Assembly (NCBI RefSeq): GCF_049532965.1
Contig: NZ_CP186694.1
Coordinates: 868,001-932,000 of the forward strand
DNA from: Roseateles sp049532965
Lineage (GTDB): Bacteria; Pseudomonadota; Gammaproteobacteria; Burkholderiales; Burkholderiaceae_C
Direction of reading: 5' to 3'
DNA: 64,000 bases
Part shown: in pieces, positions 57,209 through 64,000 of the stretch
How positions within the stretch are numbered: the stretch's first letter is position 1
How the letters are laid out: the number at the start of each line of letters is the position of its first letter
The notes under the pieces: generated by a model
Databases searched by the model: none
What the model was told of the DNA's origin: nothing
What the model saw: the letters and a program-made list of their open reading frames with translations, nothing else
Translations under genes and position numbers: made by a program

Positions 57209-58127
57209 AGCTTTCGGTGTGAAGGTTGATGACCTTGGTGATGTTGTTGACGTCGGTGTCCGTGTCGCCCGCATCCGCTTTCTTGTGCAGGTTGTGCTGA
57301 AGCCAGAAGCAGACGGCTGATCGAATCGTGTACGGGAACTGCGCCATCAGGTCGGGCGATATTTCGAAGTCCACCGACTTGTCCCCATACACCTCGCGGT
57401 ACTTGGTCGTCGCAGCCTTGTAGTTCGCGCGGCCGGTGACCTGAATGAACCCTCGACCTCGGTATGACCAGCCGTCACCGCTCTTGGCGTCGCCATTTCC
57501 GTTGCGGGAGGCGTATACGTTATTGGCGATCGTCTGTTGGTCGGCAGCACGCGTGACTTTACGGGTCTTGGCGTCGCGCGCGTAACTATCGTTGGCCGCT
57601 TCCTTGGGATGGTCGCGGTAGTACTTGAACGTTGCCTTCAATCCAGCCTCGCCGTAAGCCAGGCTTTCGACCGACGCCTTCATTTCCGCTCCGGCCTCTT
57701 CTCTCACCTGAGCGAAGAAGTGCGCGCGGCGCAACCGGGTGTCGAGGCCATATTTGGCCAAGTCCTTGTTCAGTTCGTCAGCAACCTGCTTCAGCAGATC
57801 GGCGCTGGCATTCTTGAAGATCTGCTGGAGCTGCTCCGCGCTGATCCTGTCCTTGGCCAGAGACCTTTCCGGCACGGTGCCCGAGGTCACTGCCAAACCG
57901 GACGCAGTGCGGCCCGCTGCCGGCGACAGCAGCGGGCTGCCGGTAAAGAACACTGGCGCAAGGCCCACGTCCGCATGGTCGAGGATGCCTAGCGTGCCCG
58001 GCGTGTCGCCGAGCAGCGTGCAAACGTCCGGATCGCCCTGGTCCAGGATGCCCAACGGCCCCGGAGTGCGGGAGGGCAACCACCCGTCGTGTGCGCTCAG
58101 GGGGCCGGGTTTCGTCGAGGACGCCAT
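57159..58127 (-). CDS. GH19 lysozyme/chitinase-like protein with PGxLGILD repeats, putative effector
   Basis: A 322-residue protein without a signal peptide. The N-terminus carries two clear repeats, TPGPLGILDQGDP and TPGTLGILDHADV, and a weaker KPGPLSAHD before them. The C-terminal about 200 residues form a glycoside-hydrolase-19-like lysozyme domain with HFFAQVREEAGAEMK (probable catalytic Glu region) and YRGRGFIQVTGRANYK. Phage endolysins and type VI effectors use this domain to cleave peptidoglycan. No holin or phage genes are nearby, and the overlapping downstream gene encodes an exported protein, so an interbacterial effector with its immunity partner is the best guess. The ATG at 58127 is used; upstream in-frame sequence is unlike coding DNA. 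Confidence 0.7.
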   Translation of the reverse strand: MASSTKPGPLSAHDGWLPSRTPGPLGILDQGDPDVCTLLGDTPGTLGILDHADVGLAPVFFTGSPLLSPAAGRTASGLAVTSGTVPERSLAKDRISAEQLQQIFKNASADLLKQVADELNKDLAKYGLDTRLRRAHFFAQVREEAGAEMKASVESLAYGEAGLKATFKYYRDHPKEAANDSYARDAKTRKVTRAADQQTIANNVYASRNGNGDAKSGDGWSYRGRGFIQVTGRANYKAATTKYREVYGDKSVDFEISPDLMAQFPYTIRSAVCFWLQHNLHKKADAGDTDTDVNNITKVINLHTESYEQRRTHFKIAYKAFE

Positions 58128-58275
58128 GGTGCGAGTCCGGGGTTGGAACGAGAGCCGCTCGATGGCGGATTGAACTCCGAAGGAGCGCGAGCATCGTAGG
58201 AAATCGGGCCAGCGATGTCTGGTGACTTTGGTCGAACGACCGGGTCGGCGTACGGGGCGCTGAATCAACCGGTCA

Positions 58276-59022
58276 TCAGCGCTCAAACCGATATCCCACC
58301 CCATAGATCGACCGGATCCGGTCCGCTCCCGCGCCGGCGCGCTCGAGCTTGCGCCGCAGGTTCTTGATGTGGCTGTCGACGGCGCGCTCGGTGACGTCCC
58401 GTCCGTCGACGTGCAGCAGGTCCAGCAGCTGCGTCCGCGCGTACGCGCGGCCGGGCTGCGCGGCCAGGATGTGCAGCAGCCGGAACTCGATCGGGGTGAG
58501 GTCCAGCGGCTGGCCGCGCCAGCTCGCCTTCCAGCCTGATTCATCGATGTGCAGCGGCTCGCTGCCCGCCGCGAAGGCGGCCACCGCGGCCGCCGTCGCC
58601 GCCTCGTGCGCGCGGCTGCGCCGCAGCGCCGCCTTCACCCGTGCCATCACCTCCCGCGGACTGAACGGATTCTTCGCGATGTAGTCGTCCGCGCCGGTCT
58701 CCAGGCCGGCCAGCCGGTCGGATTCGTCCGCGCGCGCCGTCAGCATCAGGATGGGCACGCTGCTCATCGCGCGCAGTTCCCGGCACAGCGTCAGGCCGTC
58801 GATGCCCGGCAGCATCAGGTCGAGCAGGATCAGGTCATGCCGCCGCGCGGTCCATGCGGGCAGCACCTCGCGGCCATCGGTCACGCATTCCGGTTCGTGC
58901 CCGGCTGCGCGCAGGTAGTCCGCCAGCAGCGCCGACAGCTTGGGCTCATCCTCCACCACCAGCACCCGCGCCGGTCCCGGGTCCATCGGCATCGGCCCGG
59001 CGCCCGCTTCACGCTCAGCCAT
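58276..59022 (-). CDS. baeR: OmpR-family response regulator (BaeR-like)
   Basis: A 248-residue regulator with an N-terminal receiver (VLVVEDEPKLSALL; phospho-Asp in LILLDLMLPGIDG; switch Thr in LMLTARAD) and a C-terminal winged helix (DLTPIEFRLLHILAAQPGRAYARTQLLDLL, VDSHIKNLRRKLERAG, IYGVGYRFER). It pairs with the kinase encoded upstream, whose stop overlaps its start by 8 bp. BaeSR systems respond to envelope stress and toxic compounds and activate RND pumps, and a pump operon is divergent next to it. One oddity: after the conserved receiver Lys the sequence is AKNPFSPREV, with an extra Asn before the usual cis-Pro. Starts at 58992 and 58986 are also possible. Confidence 0.88.
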   Translation of the reverse strand: MAEREAGAGPMPMDPGPARVLVVEDEPKLSALLADYLRAAGHEPECVTDGREVLPAWTARRHDLILLDLMLPGIDGLTLCRELRAMSSVPILMLTARADESDRLAGLETGADDYIAKNPFSPREVMARVKAALRRSRAHEAATAAAVAAFAAGSEPLHIDESGWKASWRGQPLDLTPIEFRLLHILAAQPGRAYARTQLLDLLHVDGRDVTERAVDSHIKNLRRKLERAGAGADRIRSIYGVGYRFER

Positions 59023-60448
59023 GGACCGGCAACTCCACCCGCATCCACAGGCCGCCCAGCGGCGACGGACGCGCCTCGATGCGGCCCTCGTGCGCCTCGG
59101 CGATGCGCTGGCAGATCGACAGCCCCAGCCCCGAGCCGCCGCCGCGCCGGCTGCGCGACGCCTCCACGCGGAAGAAGCGTTCGAACAGCCGCGGCAGGTG
59201 CTCCGGCCCGACGCCCGGCGCCGTGTCCTGCACATCGATCACCGCGTGATCGCCGCTGCGCCGGGCGCTGACGGTCAGCGCGCCGCCCGCGTCGGTGTAG
59301 CGGCAACTGTTCTCGAAGAGATTGCCGAGCAGTTGCCGCAGCCGCCGCTCGTCGCCGAAGACGGGCAGCGGTTGCTCCGGCAGATCGAGCCGCAACTGCA
59401 AGCCGCTGCCATGCAGGCGCTCGCCGAAGGCCCCGGCCGTCACGCCGATCAGTTCGCGCAGGTCCACCTCCGACTTGCGATAGGCCAGCGCCCCCACGTC
59501 CGCCATCGAGAGCTCGTGCAGGTCATCGACCAGCTTGTGCAGGATCGCGACCTCGCCCTGCAACGAGCGCAAGGCCTGCGCGTCGAGCCGACGCACCCCG
59601 TCCTCCAGCGCTTCCAGCTCGCCATGCAGCACGCCCAGCGGCGTGCGCAGTTCATGCGATACGTCGGCCAGGAATTCGCGCCGCATCGCCTCGTTGCGCT
59701 GCAGGGTCAGCGCGAGCTGGTTGAAGTCACGGCTCAGGCCTGCGATGTCGTCGTTGCCTCGCGTTTCCGGCACCCGGACATCGAAGTCGCCCGCTGTCAG
59801 GCGGTGCGTCGCGTCGGCGACCCGCCGCACCGGCAGCAGCAGCCGGCGCGAGATCCAGTACGCCACGCCGCCCGCCAGCAGCACCGCCGCGCCGCCGACC
59901 ACCCACGCCGAGCGCAGCTGCGCGTCATAGAAATGCTTCTCCGCGCCAGGGCTCACCGATTCGATCCGGGTCAGCGTCAGCCAGCCCACTGTCAGCCCGT
60001 CCACGATGATGGGGCGCTCGATCGTCGGCTCCACCGGCCCCGCGTACCCGGCCACGCGCTCGCGGTTCTCGTCGAACAGCGTGAAGCGCCGCGTCGCGCC
60101 GGTGAGTTCCGCCGGACCCTGCTTGACTGCCGGCATGTCCGCTTCCGGCACCAGCGGCCGCAGCAGGCGGCCCCACAGCTCCGGACGCTGGCGCAGGAAG
60201 TCCCAGCTCTTGCCGTTCTCGCGATAGCCGGCCGTGACGCTGGTGCGCGCCAGCTCCAGCCGGTTGACCGCCTGCTCGTTGAGGTAGCCGATGAAGTCGC
60301 GGTTCAGGTTGATGTGGGAGAACACGCCCATCGCCAGCGCCACCGCCATGGCGGTGCTGAAGACGGCGATGAACAGCCGGGCAGTGAGCGTGAACGGGAG
60401 CTTCATCCAGGAGAACGAGGGGCGGGCGAGTGGATCGGAGCGGCGCAT
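59015..60448 (-). CDS. baeS: BaeS-like sensor histidine kinase
   Basis: A 477-residue two-helix sensor kinase. The first helix is TARLFIAVFSTAMAVALAMGVF, followed by a periplasmic domain of about 130 residues, a second helix (AWVVGGAAVLLAGGVAYWI), HAMP, HisKA (LADVSHELRTPLGVL with phospho-His) and HATPase (NLFENSCRYTDAGG, GSGLGLSICQRIAEAH). The start at 60448 is uncertain; the ATG at 60406 (MKLPFTLTARLF) looks more like E. coli BaeS. It overlaps the baeR-like gene and is divergent from the RND adaptor 103 bp away. Confidence 0.88.
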   Translation of the reverse strand: MRRSDPLARPSFSWMKLPFTLTARLFIAVFSTAMAVALAMGVFSHINLNRDFIGYLNEQAVNRLELARTSVTAGYRENGKSWDFLRQRPELWGRLLRPLVPEADMPAVKQGPAELTGATRRFTLFDENRERVAGYAGPVEPTIERPIIVDGLTVGWLTLTRIESVSPGAEKHFYDAQLRSAWVVGGAAVLLAGGVAYWISRRLLLPVRRVADATHRLTAGDFDVRVPETRGNDDIAGLSRDFNQLALTLQRNEAMRREFLADVSHELRTPLGVLHGELEALEDGVRRLDAQALRSLQGEVAILHKLVDDLHELSMADVGALAYRKSEVDLRELIGVTAGAFGERLHGSGLQLRLDLPEQPLPVFGDERRLRQLLGNLFENSCRYTDAGGALTVSARRSGDHAVIDVQDTAPGVGPEHLPRLFERFFRVEASRSRRGGGSGLGLSICQRIAEAHEGRIEARPSPLGGLWMRVELPVHG

Positions 60449-60551
60449 GATGACCGGCGTTCCGTGCGGCAGGCAAGCCGGGTGGGCGGAGCCCGCGCGG
60501 CGGACGCGATCTTCAAGGTGTCTCCACATTCGTGGGCCAGCATCCGCCGCC

Positions 60552-61877
60552 ATGCCGAAGATTCTGACACCCCGCGCGCGCGCGCTTCCTGCCTCCTCGC
60601 GCGTCACCCCGGCGCGTCCCGCCACGGCCGCGCTGCTGGTCGCCGTCGCCGCGACCCTGCTGGCCGCCGGCTGCGGCGAGAAGAAGAGCGCGCCCGCCAA
60701 GCCCGCGCCGCCCGAGGTGGGCGTGGTCATCGTCGGGACGCAGGACGCGCCGTTGGCGCTCGAGTTGCCCGGCCGGCTGTCCGCGAGCCAGGTGGCCGAG
60801 ATCCGGCCGCAGGTCAGCGGCATCGTTCAGAAGCGGCTCTTTGAAGAAGGCACGACGGTGCGCGCTGGCCAGGCGCTCTACCAGCTCGACGCCGCGACCT
60901 ACGAGGCCGAGCGGGCCCGGACCGCGGCCGCGCTGCAGAAGGCCGAGGCGCAGGTCGCGGTCGCCCGCACGCGGGCGGAGCGCGATGCCGAGTTGCTCAA
61001 GGCCGACGCCTTGAGCCGCCAGAGCGCCGACGACAGCGCCAGCGCGTTGCGCCAGGCCCAGGCCGACGTGGCCGTGGCCCGTGCCGCGCTGGACGCCGCG
61101 CGCGTGCAACTGGACCGCACCCGGATCGTCGCGCCGATCTCGGGCCGCATCGAGGTCTCCACCGTCACCGCCGGCGCGCTGGTCACCGCCAACCAGACCC
61201 AGGCGCTGACCACCGTGCAGCAGCTCGACCCGATGCATGTGGACATCGTCCAGAGCAGCGCCGAGATCCTCCAACTGCGCCGCCAGCTCGAAGGCGAAGG
61301 CCCCAACGGCAAGGGCAGCCGCCAGATCCGCGTGCTGCTCGAGGATGGCAGCGAGTTCCCCCATGCCGGCACCTTGCAGGTCAGCGGCGTGACCGTCGAC
61401 CGCGGCACCGGCGCCGTGACGCTGCGCGCGGTCGTGCCCAATCCGGGCGGCATGCTGATGCCCGGCATGGTCGTGCGCGCGCGGCTGCTGGCAGGCGTCG
61501 ACCGCGACGCGATCGTCGTGCCCCAGCAGGGTGTCACCCGGTCGCCGACTGGCGAGGCGACGGCGCTCGTCGTCGGTGAAGGCAACAAGACCGAGCTGCG
61601 CCGCCTTGTACTCAAGCGCGCGCTGGGCAACCAGTGGGTCGTCGCCAGCGGGCTCAAGCCGGGCGACAAGCTCGCCGTCGAGGGCCTGCAACGCGTGCGC
61701 CCGAATCAGGTCGTGACGCCGGTGCCCGCCGGTGCCAGCAAGAAGAAGGGCGCCGACAAGCCGGGCGCGGCGGCCGCAGCCTCGGGGCCTTCCGGCGGTT
61801 CAGGCGGTTCAGGCGGGTCAGCCGCTTCGGGCGCATCGGGCGCCGCTGCCGGCCCGGCGGCGGGCGGGAGCCGCTGA
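60552..61877 (+). CDS. AcrA/MexA-type RND adaptor lipoprotein
   Basis: A 441-residue periplasmic adaptor with a lipoprotein signal (TLLAAGC lipobox) and the AcrA N-terminal segment LELPGRLSASQVAEIRPQVSG with KRLFEEGTTVRAGQALYQLD. A helical hairpin (ERARTAAALQKAEAQVAVARTRAERD), a barrel with RTRIVAPISGRIEVSTVT-type residues, and a membrane-proximal domain follow. It ends in an unusual flexible tail of Gly, Ser and Ala (about 405-441). The stop overlaps the pump start (TGATG). Divergence from the BaeSR genes suggests control by that system. Confidence 0.93.
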   Translation: MPKILTPRARALPASSRVTPARPATAALLVAVAATLLAAGCGEKKSAPAKPAPPEVGVVIVGTQDAPLALELPGRLSASQVAEIRPQVSGIVQKRLFEEGTTVRAGQALYQLDAATYEAERARTAAALQKAEAQVAVARTRAERDAELLKADALSRQSADDSASALRQAQADVAVARAALDAARVQLDRTRIVAPISGRIEVSTVTAGALVTANQTQALTTVQQLDPMHVDIVQSSAEILQLRRQLEGEGPNGKGSRQIRVLLEDGSEFPHAGTLQVSGVTVDRGTGAVTLRAVVPNPGGMLMPGMVVRARLLAGVDRDAIVVPQQGVTRSPTGEATALVVGEGNKTELRRLVLKRALGNQWVVASGLKPGDKLAVEGLQRVRPNQVVTPVPAGASKKKGADKPGAAAAASGPSGGSGGSGGSAASGASGAAAGPAAGGSR

Positions 61878-64000
61878 TGGCCGCGTTCTTCATCGACCGG
61901 CCGATCTTTGCCTGGGTGCTCGCCATCGTCGTGATGCTCGCCGGCATCGCGGCGGTGCTCGGCCTGCCGCTGGAGCGCTATCCGGACATCGCGCCGACGC
62001 GCATCTCGATCAACACCAGCTATCCCGGCGCCTCGGCCAAGGCGATCGAGGACTCGGTCACGCAGGTCATCGAGCAGAACCTCAAGGGCATCGACGGCCT
62101 GTTCTCGATCGAGTCCACCAGCAATGCCTCCGGCGGCGCCAACACGCAGCTGAGCTTCGTCGCCGGCACCGATCCCGACCTGGCGCAGATGCAGGTGCAG
62201 AACAAGGTCTCGCAGTCGCTCTCGCGGTTGCCGCAGGCGGTGCAGGCGCAGGGCGTGCGCGTCACCAAGGCGGGCTCCGAGCCGCTGATGGTGGTCATGC
62301 TCACCAGCGACGATCCCAGCGTCACGTCGGCGGACCTCGGCGACTACCTGTCCAGCACGCTGCAGGACATCATCAGCCGCATCGAGGGGGTGGGCGACAT
62401 CAACGTGTTCGGCTCCGGCTACGCGATGCGCATCTGGCTGGACCCGGCCCGGTTGCAGCGTTACGCGCTGGTCCCGGGCGACATCCGCAACGCGCTGCTG
62501 GCGCAGAACACCGAGGTGTCGGCCGGCCAGCTCGGCGCACAGCCGGTGCCTGAAGGTCAGCGGCTCACCGCGATCATCACCGCGCGCGCCAAGCTGCAGA
62601 CGCCGGAGCAGTTCCGCAACATCGTGCTGCGCGTGCAGCCGGACGGCTCCGCGCTGCGGCTCAAGGATGTGGCGCGGGTGGAGCTGGGCCGCGACAGCTA
62701 CACCACCAACGTGCGCAGCAGCGGTGTCACCGCCGCGGGCATGGCCATCGTGCCGGCCAGTGGCGCCAACGCGCTCAAGACGGCCGAGCTGGTCAAGGCC
62801 AAGTTCAAGGAGCTGGAGCCCTTCTTCCCGCACGGCATGAAGGTCACCTTCACCTACGACACGACGCCGTTCATCAGCGTCTCCATCGAGGGCGTGGTCC
62901 ACACGCTGATCGAGGCGATGGTGCTGGTGGTCGTGATCATGTACCTGTTCATGCAGAACCTGCGTGCGACGCTGGTGCCTGCGATCGCGGTGCCGGTGGT
63001 GCTGCTGGGCACCTTCGGCGTGCTGGCGTTGGCGGGGTACTCGATCAACACGCTGACGATGTTCGGCCTGGTGCTCGCCATCGGCCTGCTGGTCGACGAT
63101 GCCATCGTCGTGGTCGAGAACGTCGAGCGCCTGATGCGCGAGGAGGGTCTCAGCCCCCGCGACGCGACGCGCGAAAGCATGAAGGAGATCAGCGGCGCGC
63201 TGGTCGGCATCGCGGTCGTGCTGTCGGCAGTGTTCATCCCGATGGCTTTCTTTGGCGGCTCCACCGGCGTCATCTACCGGCAGTTCTCGATCACGGTGGT
63301 GAGCGCGATGGTGCTGTCGGTGCTGGTGGCGATGAGCCTCTCGCCCGCGCTGTGCGCGACCCTGCTCAAGCCGGTCCACAAGGGCGAGCACGGCTCGCAC
63401 GGCGGCCCCTTCGGCAAGCAGCTGGACTGGTTCTTCGGCGGCTTCAACCGCGGCTTCGACCGCTTCACCGAGCGCTACGTGCACCGCGTGCGCTGGCTCA
63501 CCGCGCGCGGCATCCGCAGCTTCGTCGTCTACTTGCTGCTGATCGCCGGGCTGGCGGTGCTGTACCGGACGCTGCCCACGTCCTTCCTGCCGGACGAGGA
63601 CCAGGGCGGCCTGCAGATCCAGGTGCGCATGGCGCCGGGCGCCACGGCCGAGCGCATGGAGGCGGTCGCGCAGAGCATTGAAGGCTATCTGGCCGACCAG
63701 AAGGAAGTCCAGTTCTACAACATCGTCCGCGGGGCGGGCGGCGACCAGGGCTCGGGGCAGGGCTTCATCCGGCTGACCGACTGGTCGGAGCGGACCGGCA
63801 AGGAGCAGGGGGCGGGCGCGCTGGCGGAGCGTTTCAGCCGCGAGCTGGGCAAGCGGGTGCGAGACGCCAACATCTTCGTCGTGCAACCGCCGACGGTGCG
63901 GGGCCTGGGCGGCAGCGCCGGCATCCAGCTGTTCCTGCAGGATCTCGGCGGCGTGGGGTCGGAGGCGCTCATCGAGGCGCGCGACCGGCTCATCGACCTG
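61877..64000 (+). CDS. AcrB/MexB-type RND efflux permease, 5' part (cut by window edge)
   Basis: The open frame runs to the right edge, giving the first 708 residues of an expected about 1040-1060. The N-terminus FFIDRPIFAWVLAIVVMLAG and PLERYPDIAPTRISI are those of HAE1-family multidrug pumps. The TM4 proton-relay pair Asp407-Asp408 is intact in LLVDDAIVVVENVERLM, with the same numbering as AcrB. FMQNLRATLVPAIAVPVVLLGTF and FIPMAFFGGSTGVIYRQFS are also typical. It is translationally coupled to its adaptor; an outer-membrane factor may follow beyond the window. Confidence 0.95.
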   Translation, partial: MAAFFIDRPIFAWVLAIVVMLAGIAAVLGLPLERYPDIAPTRISINTSYPGASAKAIEDSVTQVIEQNLKGIDGLFSIESTSNASGGANTQLSFVAGTDPDLAQMQVQNKVSQSLSRLPQAVQAQGVRVTKAGSEPLMVVMLTSDDPSVTSADLGDYLSSTLQDIISRIEGVGDINVFGSGYAMRIWLDPARLQRYALVPGDIRNALLAQNTEVSAGQLGAQPVPEGQRLTAIITARAKLQTPEQFRNIVLRVQPDGSALRLKDVARVELGRDSYTTNVRSSGVTAAGMAIVPASGANALKTAELVKAKFKELEPFFPHGMKVTFTYDTTPFISVSIEGVVHTLIEAMVLVVVIMYLFMQNLRATLVPAIAVPVVLLGTFGVLALAGYSINTLTMFGLVLAIGLLVDDAIVVVENVERLMREEGLSPRDATRESMKEISGALVGIAVVLSAVFIPMAFFGGSTGVIYRQFSITVVSAMVLSVLVAMSLSPALCATLLKPVHKGEHGSHGGPFGKQLDWFFGGFNRGFDRFTERYVHRVRWLTARGIRSFVVYLLLIAGLAVLYRTLPTSFLPDEDQGGLQIQVRMAPGATAERMEAVAQSIEGYLADQKEVQFYNIVRGAGGDQGSGQGFIRLTDWSERTGKEQGAGALAERFSRELGKRVRDANIFVVQPPTVRGLGGSAGIQLFLQDLGGVGSEALIEARDRLIDL

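Noticed and set aside
57159..58127. Prophage endolysin.
   Set aside because: No holin, spanin, structural or integrase genes lie nearby, and the N-terminal repeat and overlapping exported partner are not typical of lysis cassettes.

Overview
The window reads as chromosomal DNA of a high-GC betaproteobacterium in the Burkholderiales, most likely near the Roseateles/Mitsuaria/Rubrivivax group. This is inferred from very high GC, the EF-P Arg32/EarP pair, the hupB - tRNA-Val - ppiD order, the linked map-glnD genes and the protein families present. No transposase, integrase, rRNA or CRISPR array is visible.

Layout. At the left edge (1-1.39 kb) is the end of a probable genomic island: an acyltransferase gene of lower GC, then an orphan 3' end of tmRNA (ssrA) and a terminator, i.e. 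an attachment site. A DUF1264 lipoprotein and a MarR regulator follow. From 3.3 to 11.9 kb a tightly overlapping operon encodes a thiolase, a CoA-transferase, a crotonase, a feruloyl-CoA-synthase-like ligase, a 3-hydroxyacyl-CoA-type SDR and VanA/VanB. Together these can take ferulate through CoA-dependent beta-oxidation to vanillate and then protocatechuate without free vanillin. Palindromic GC-rich repeats flank this block.

From 12 to 21.5 kb, on the minus strand, lie an ion-transporter-superfamily permease, a hybrid histidine kinase, and the housekeeping genes mnmH, glnD, map and uppP. From 21.5 to 24.6 kb are a TetR regulator with a palindromic operator, a Pcm-like methyltransferase and a TolC-type outer-membrane channel. 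From 24.8 to 34.5 kb are housekeeping genes: yaaA, a 2OG-Fe(II) oxygenase, efp with its rhamnosyltransferase earP, uvrC, a TonB-C-like lipoprotein, pgsA, HU, tRNA-Val, ppiD and tRNA-His.

From 34.6 to 47 kb come a nitronate monooxygenase, a DUF4010 membrane protein, bluB, a TonB receptor - YfiR - degenerate GGDEF/EAL operon (cyclic-di-GMP signalling) and an RND efflux pair. From 47 to 64 kb come a MipA porin with an orphan sensor kinase, an AtuA-like protein plus Bug solute-binding protein, a GAF/PAS protein, a siderophore receptor with a Fur box, a VOC protein, a putative lysozyme effector/immunity pair, and a BaeSR two-component system divergent from an AcrAB-type pump cut by the right edge.

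Most notable points: the complete beta-oxidative ferulate operon, the ssrA attachment scar, the candidate GH19 effector with its overlapping secreted partner, an in-frame repeat element inside the AtuA-like gene that matches an intergenic copy about 26 kb away, and a BaeR with a residue inserted after its conserved receiver lysine.
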